This document shows, piece after piece, positions 61,914-64,000 of a stretch of 64,000 bases of DNA. The position numbers were made by a program, and so were the translations under genes. Position 1 is the first letter of the stretch. The number at the start of each line of letters is the position of its first letter. This stretch comes from Xanthobacteraceae bacterium. Its GTDB lineage: Bacteria; Pseudomonadota; Alphaproteobacteria; Rhizobiales; Xanthobacteraceae. The DNA lies in NCBI GenBank assembly GCA_004297465.1, contig SCUB01000001.1:372001-436000 (forward strand). Reading direction: 5' to 3'. Below the pieces are notes generated by a model that was not told the DNA's origin, did no database searches, and saw only the letters and a list, made by a program, of their open reading frames with translations.

Positions 61914-62726
61914 ATGGCCTTTGCCCTGGGACCGCGCGCTAAAGCCGCCGGCTGCCGGGTCGAGGCCTTTGACGAGATCGCATCGACCAACGCCGAGACG
62001 CTTATGCGCGCGCACGAGGGCGAATGCGGGCCGCTGTGGCTGGTGACGGCCCATCAGACCGGCGGACATGGACGGCGGCAGCGGCCGTGGCTGGCGCCGC
62101 GCGGCAATCTCGCCGCAAGCTTTCTCGAAGTCATGGACGTGACGCCGCCGGTCGCGGCGACGCTCGGCTTTGTCGCCGGGCTGTCGCTTGAGGCGGCGCT
62201 GGGCGCGCTGTGCGCGCGCCAACCGGCGATGGGCCGGGCGCGCGGCCTGTTCCGGCTCAAATGGCCCAACGACGTGCTGGCCGGTACGGCCAAGCTGGCC
62301 GGCATCCTGCTGGAAGCCGAGCGCATCGGCGCCGACGCGCTCGCCGTGGTGGTGGGAATCGGCGTCAACGTGGCGGCGGCGCCCGAAGGCCTGCCATATC
62401 CGGCGACCTCGCTGGCCGATCTCGGCCTTCCCATTTCCGCCGAATCCCTGTTCATCGCGCTTGGCGAGGCCTGGACCGATCATGTCCGCATCTGGGACCG
62501 GGGCCGCGGCGTCGATGAGATTCGTCGCCGCTGGCTGGAACGCGCCGCCGGCGTCGGCGAGCCGGTCGCGGTGCGCATGCCGGGCGGGACGGTGTCGGGC
62601 ACCTTTGCTACCATCGACGACCAGGGCCGCCTGATCGTGACAACGGCGGAGGGCGGCCGCACCGCCATCAGCGCCGGCGACGTGCAGTTCGGTCCGGCCG
62701 CGACCGCGGCGAAAGAGGGCGCCTGA
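61914..62726 (+). CDS. birA: Biotin--[acetyl-CoA carboxylase] ligase
   Basis: Enzyme of 270 residues that makes biotinyl-AMP and attaches biotin to carrier proteins such as AccB. It shows DEIASTNAETLMRAHEG near 19-35, the adenylate loop GGHGRRQRPWLAPRGNLAAS near 50-69 (the usual first Arg of GRGRRGR is His), and RLKWPNDVLAGTAKLAGILL near 116-135. There is no N-terminal helix-turn-helix, so it does not act as a repressor. The C-terminal SH3-like domain follows near 220. It sits between nuoN and the RNase J gene with six-base and one-base junctions, a conserved order in Hyphomicrobiales. Confidence 0.94.
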   Translation: MAFALGPRAKAAGCRVEAFDEIASTNAETLMRAHEGECGPLWLVTAHQTGGHGRRQRPWLAPRGNLAASFLEVMDVTPPVAATLGFVAGLSLEAALGALCARQPAMGRARGLFRLKWPNDVLAGTAKLAGILLEAERIGADALAVVVGIGVNVAAAPEGLPYPATSLADLGLPISAESLFIALGEAWTDHVRIWDRGRGVDEIRRRWLERAAGVGEPVAVRMPGGTVSGTFATIDDQGRLIVTTAEGGRTAISAGDVQFGPAATAAKEGA

Positions 62727-64000
62727 TGGGCAGAAGCGAGGAACTGGTGTTCGGGCCGCTTGGCGGCGTCGGCGAGATCGGCATGAATCTCGCGCTCTAC
62801 GGCATCGGGCGCGGCGGCAAGCGGCGCTGGATCGTGGTCGATTGCGGCGTCTCGTTCGGCGACGAGGAGCAGCTTCCGGGCATCGATCTCATCCTGCCCG
62901 ACATCCGCTTTCTCGAAAGCGAGCGCAAGAATCTCGAAGCCATCGTGCTCACGCACGCGCACGAGGATCATTTCGGCGCGCTGATCGACCTGTGGCCGCG
63001 GCTCGGCGTGCCGGTCTATGCGACGCCGTTCAGCGCCGGCCTTCTGGAGGCCAAGTGCGCCGGCGAGCGCAACGCGCCGAAAATCCCGATCAAGGTCGTG
63101 CCGTGCGGCGGCCGCATCACGCTCGGTCCGTTCGGTGTCGAATTCATCCCGGTGTCGCATTCGATCCCCGAGGCGCACAGCCTCGCCATCACCACCTCGG
63201 CCGGCACCGTCATCCATACCGGCGACTGGAAGATCGATCCCACCCCGGTCGTCGGTCCGCCCACGGCGGAAGCACGCTTCCGCGCGCTCGGCGATGCCGG
63301 CGTGCTGGCGCTATTGTCGGATTCCACCAACGCCACGCGCGAGGGCCGCTCGCCCTCGGAGACCGAGGTGGCGCGCTCGCTCGCAGAACTGATCGCCGCG
63401 TCACCCGCCCGCGTCGCGGTGACCACGTTCGCCTCCAATGTCGGGCGCATCCGCGCCGTGGCCGATGCCGCCCGCGCCGCCGGGCGCGAGGTGGTGCTGG
63501 CCGGCCGCGCCATGGAGCGCATCGTCCAGGTGGCGCGCGAGACCGGCTATCTCGACGGCGTGCAGGAGTTCCGTGGCGCCGATCTCTATGCCCGCATTCC
63601 GCCGCGCAAGGTGCTGGCGCTGTGCACCGGCAGCCAGGGCGAGCCGCGCGCGGCGCTGGCGCGCATCGCCGAGGGCGATCATCCGCTGGTGAGCATGGGG
63701 CGGGGCGACAGCGTGATCTTCTCCTCGCGCACCATTCCCGGCAACGAGAAGGCGGTCGGACGTATCATGAACGGCCTGATCGCGCAGGGCATCGAGGTCA
63801 TCACCGACCGTACCCATCTCGTGCATGTGTCGGGCCATCCGCGCCGCGACGAATTGCGCGAGATGATCTCATGGGTGCGGCCGCGTCTGCTGGTGCCCCT
63901 TCACGGCGAGCCGCTGCATCTGTCCGAGCATGCCGCGCTCGGCCGTGCCGCCGGCGTGCCGGACATCATCACCTGCCGCAACGGCGATCTGGTGCATCTG
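62726..64000 (+). CDS. rnj: Ribonuclease J (partial, runs past window end)
   Basis: Metallo-beta-lactamase/beta-CASP ribonuclease with endo- and 5'-exonuclease activity in RNA processing. The first 425 residues are visible with no stop. It shows GPLGGVGEIGMNLALYG near 11-27, the metal-binding THAHEDHFGAL near 76-86, VSHSIPEAHSLAI near 148, HTGDWKIDPTP near 169, the beta-CASP region SDSTNATREGRSPSE, VTTFASNVGRIRAVA near 232, HVSGHPRRDEL near 370 and PLHGEP near 392. The ATG shares its A with the birA TGA, so the two are translationally coupled. Confidence 0.95.
   Translation, partial: MGRSEELVFGPLGGVGEIGMNLALYGIGRGGKRRWIVVDCGVSFGDEEQLPGIDLILPDIRFLESERKNLEAIVLTHAHEDHFGALIDLWPRLGVPVYATPFSAGLLEAKCAGERNAPKIPIKVVPCGGRITLGPFGVEFIPVSHSIPEAHSLAITTSAGTVIHTGDWKIDPTPVVGPPTAEARFRALGDAGVLALLSDSTNATREGRSPSETEVARSLAELIAASPARVAVTTFASNVGRIRAVADAARAAGREVVLAGRAMERIVQVARETGYLDGVQEFRGADLYARIPPRKVLALCTGSQGEPRAALARIAEGDHPLVSMGRGDSVIFSSRTIPGNEKAVGRIMNGLIAQGIEVITDRTHLVHVSGHPRRDELREMISWVRPRLLVPLHGEPLHLSEHAALGRAAGVPDIITCRNGDLVHL

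Noticed and set aside
59262-62483. A 1073-codon minus-strand frame opposite nuoM, nuoN and birA, and a similar 849-codon frame opposite lon (42262-44811)
   Set aside because: Both lie fully antisense to certain genes and are His/Arg/Glu-rich shadows without any recognisable domain.

Overview
The window is 64 kb of high-GC chromosomal DNA from an alphaproteobacterium. It most likely comes from the Hyphomicrobiales (Rhizobiales), close to the Bradyrhizobium / Rhodopseudomonas / Xanthobacteraceae group. This rests on protein sequence character, on the gene orders amiC-mrcA-(olsBA)-prfB, tig-clpP-clpX-lon-hup-nuo and nuoN-birA-rnj, on glnB-glnA with a sigma-54-type promoter, and on two dispersed repeat types typical of this order. 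It is an ordinary core-genome segment. I see no prophage, CRISPR array, transposase or plasmid gene.

Layout. 0-6.2 kb: cell wall and membrane genes (amidase end, PBP1A, ornithine lipid genes olsB-olsA) and prfB with its programmed +1 frameshift. 6.2-6.6 kb: a cluster of palindromic intergenic repeats. 6.6-14.1 kb: an unknown membrane protein, an M23 peptidase, a peroxiredoxin and a very large AsmA/YhdP-like protein. 14.1-23.5 kb: an exopolysaccharide cluster with an O-antigen ligase/polymerase-like protein, initiating sugar transferase, GT4 glycosyltransferase, Wza-like export lipoprotein, Wzc/GumC-like co-polymerase with a degenerate P-loop, BcsL/CelD-like acyltransferase and a polysaccharide deacetylase-like protein with an altered motif. 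23.5-28.4 kb: DUF2842, heme A synthase, O-acetylhomoserine sulfhydrylase, CoA-binding protein, crotonase and thioesterase. 28.4-29.5 kb: rplM-rpsI. 29.7-32.2 kb: a membrane GGDEF protein, a small membrane protein, an ABM-domain protein and a PilZ protein. 32.3-34.5 kb: glnB-glnA behind a good sigma-54 site. 34.6-37.6 kb: bifunctional NAD(P)HX repair enzyme and a multicopper-oxidase-like protein that has lost most copper ligands. 37.8-45.8 kb: tRNA-Leu, tig, clpP, clpX, lon, tRNA-Val, HU, tRNA-Asp. 45.8-46.56 kb: a gene-free stretch with inverted repeats. 46.56-61.9 kb: the complete nuoA-N operon (complex I), with a FkbM-type methyltransferase gene between nuoD and nuoE and an easily missed ~61-residue membrane protein between nuoE and nuoF. 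61.9-64 kb: birA and the start of RNase J.

Functional links. The tig-clpP-clpX-lon block is a protein quality-control set. glnB-glnA senses and assimilates nitrogen. The nuo operon and ctaA serve aerobic respiration. The polysaccharide cluster is a Wzx/Wzy-type pathway whose flippase and most glycosyltransferases are not in this window.

The features best worth a second look are the two non-canonical genes inside the nuo operon, the copper-ligand-poor multicopper oxidase, the P-loop-defective Wzc-like protein, the crotonase lacking both catalytic glutamates, and the structured gene-free region before nuoA. I found nothing that I can defend as a wholly new multi-gene system.
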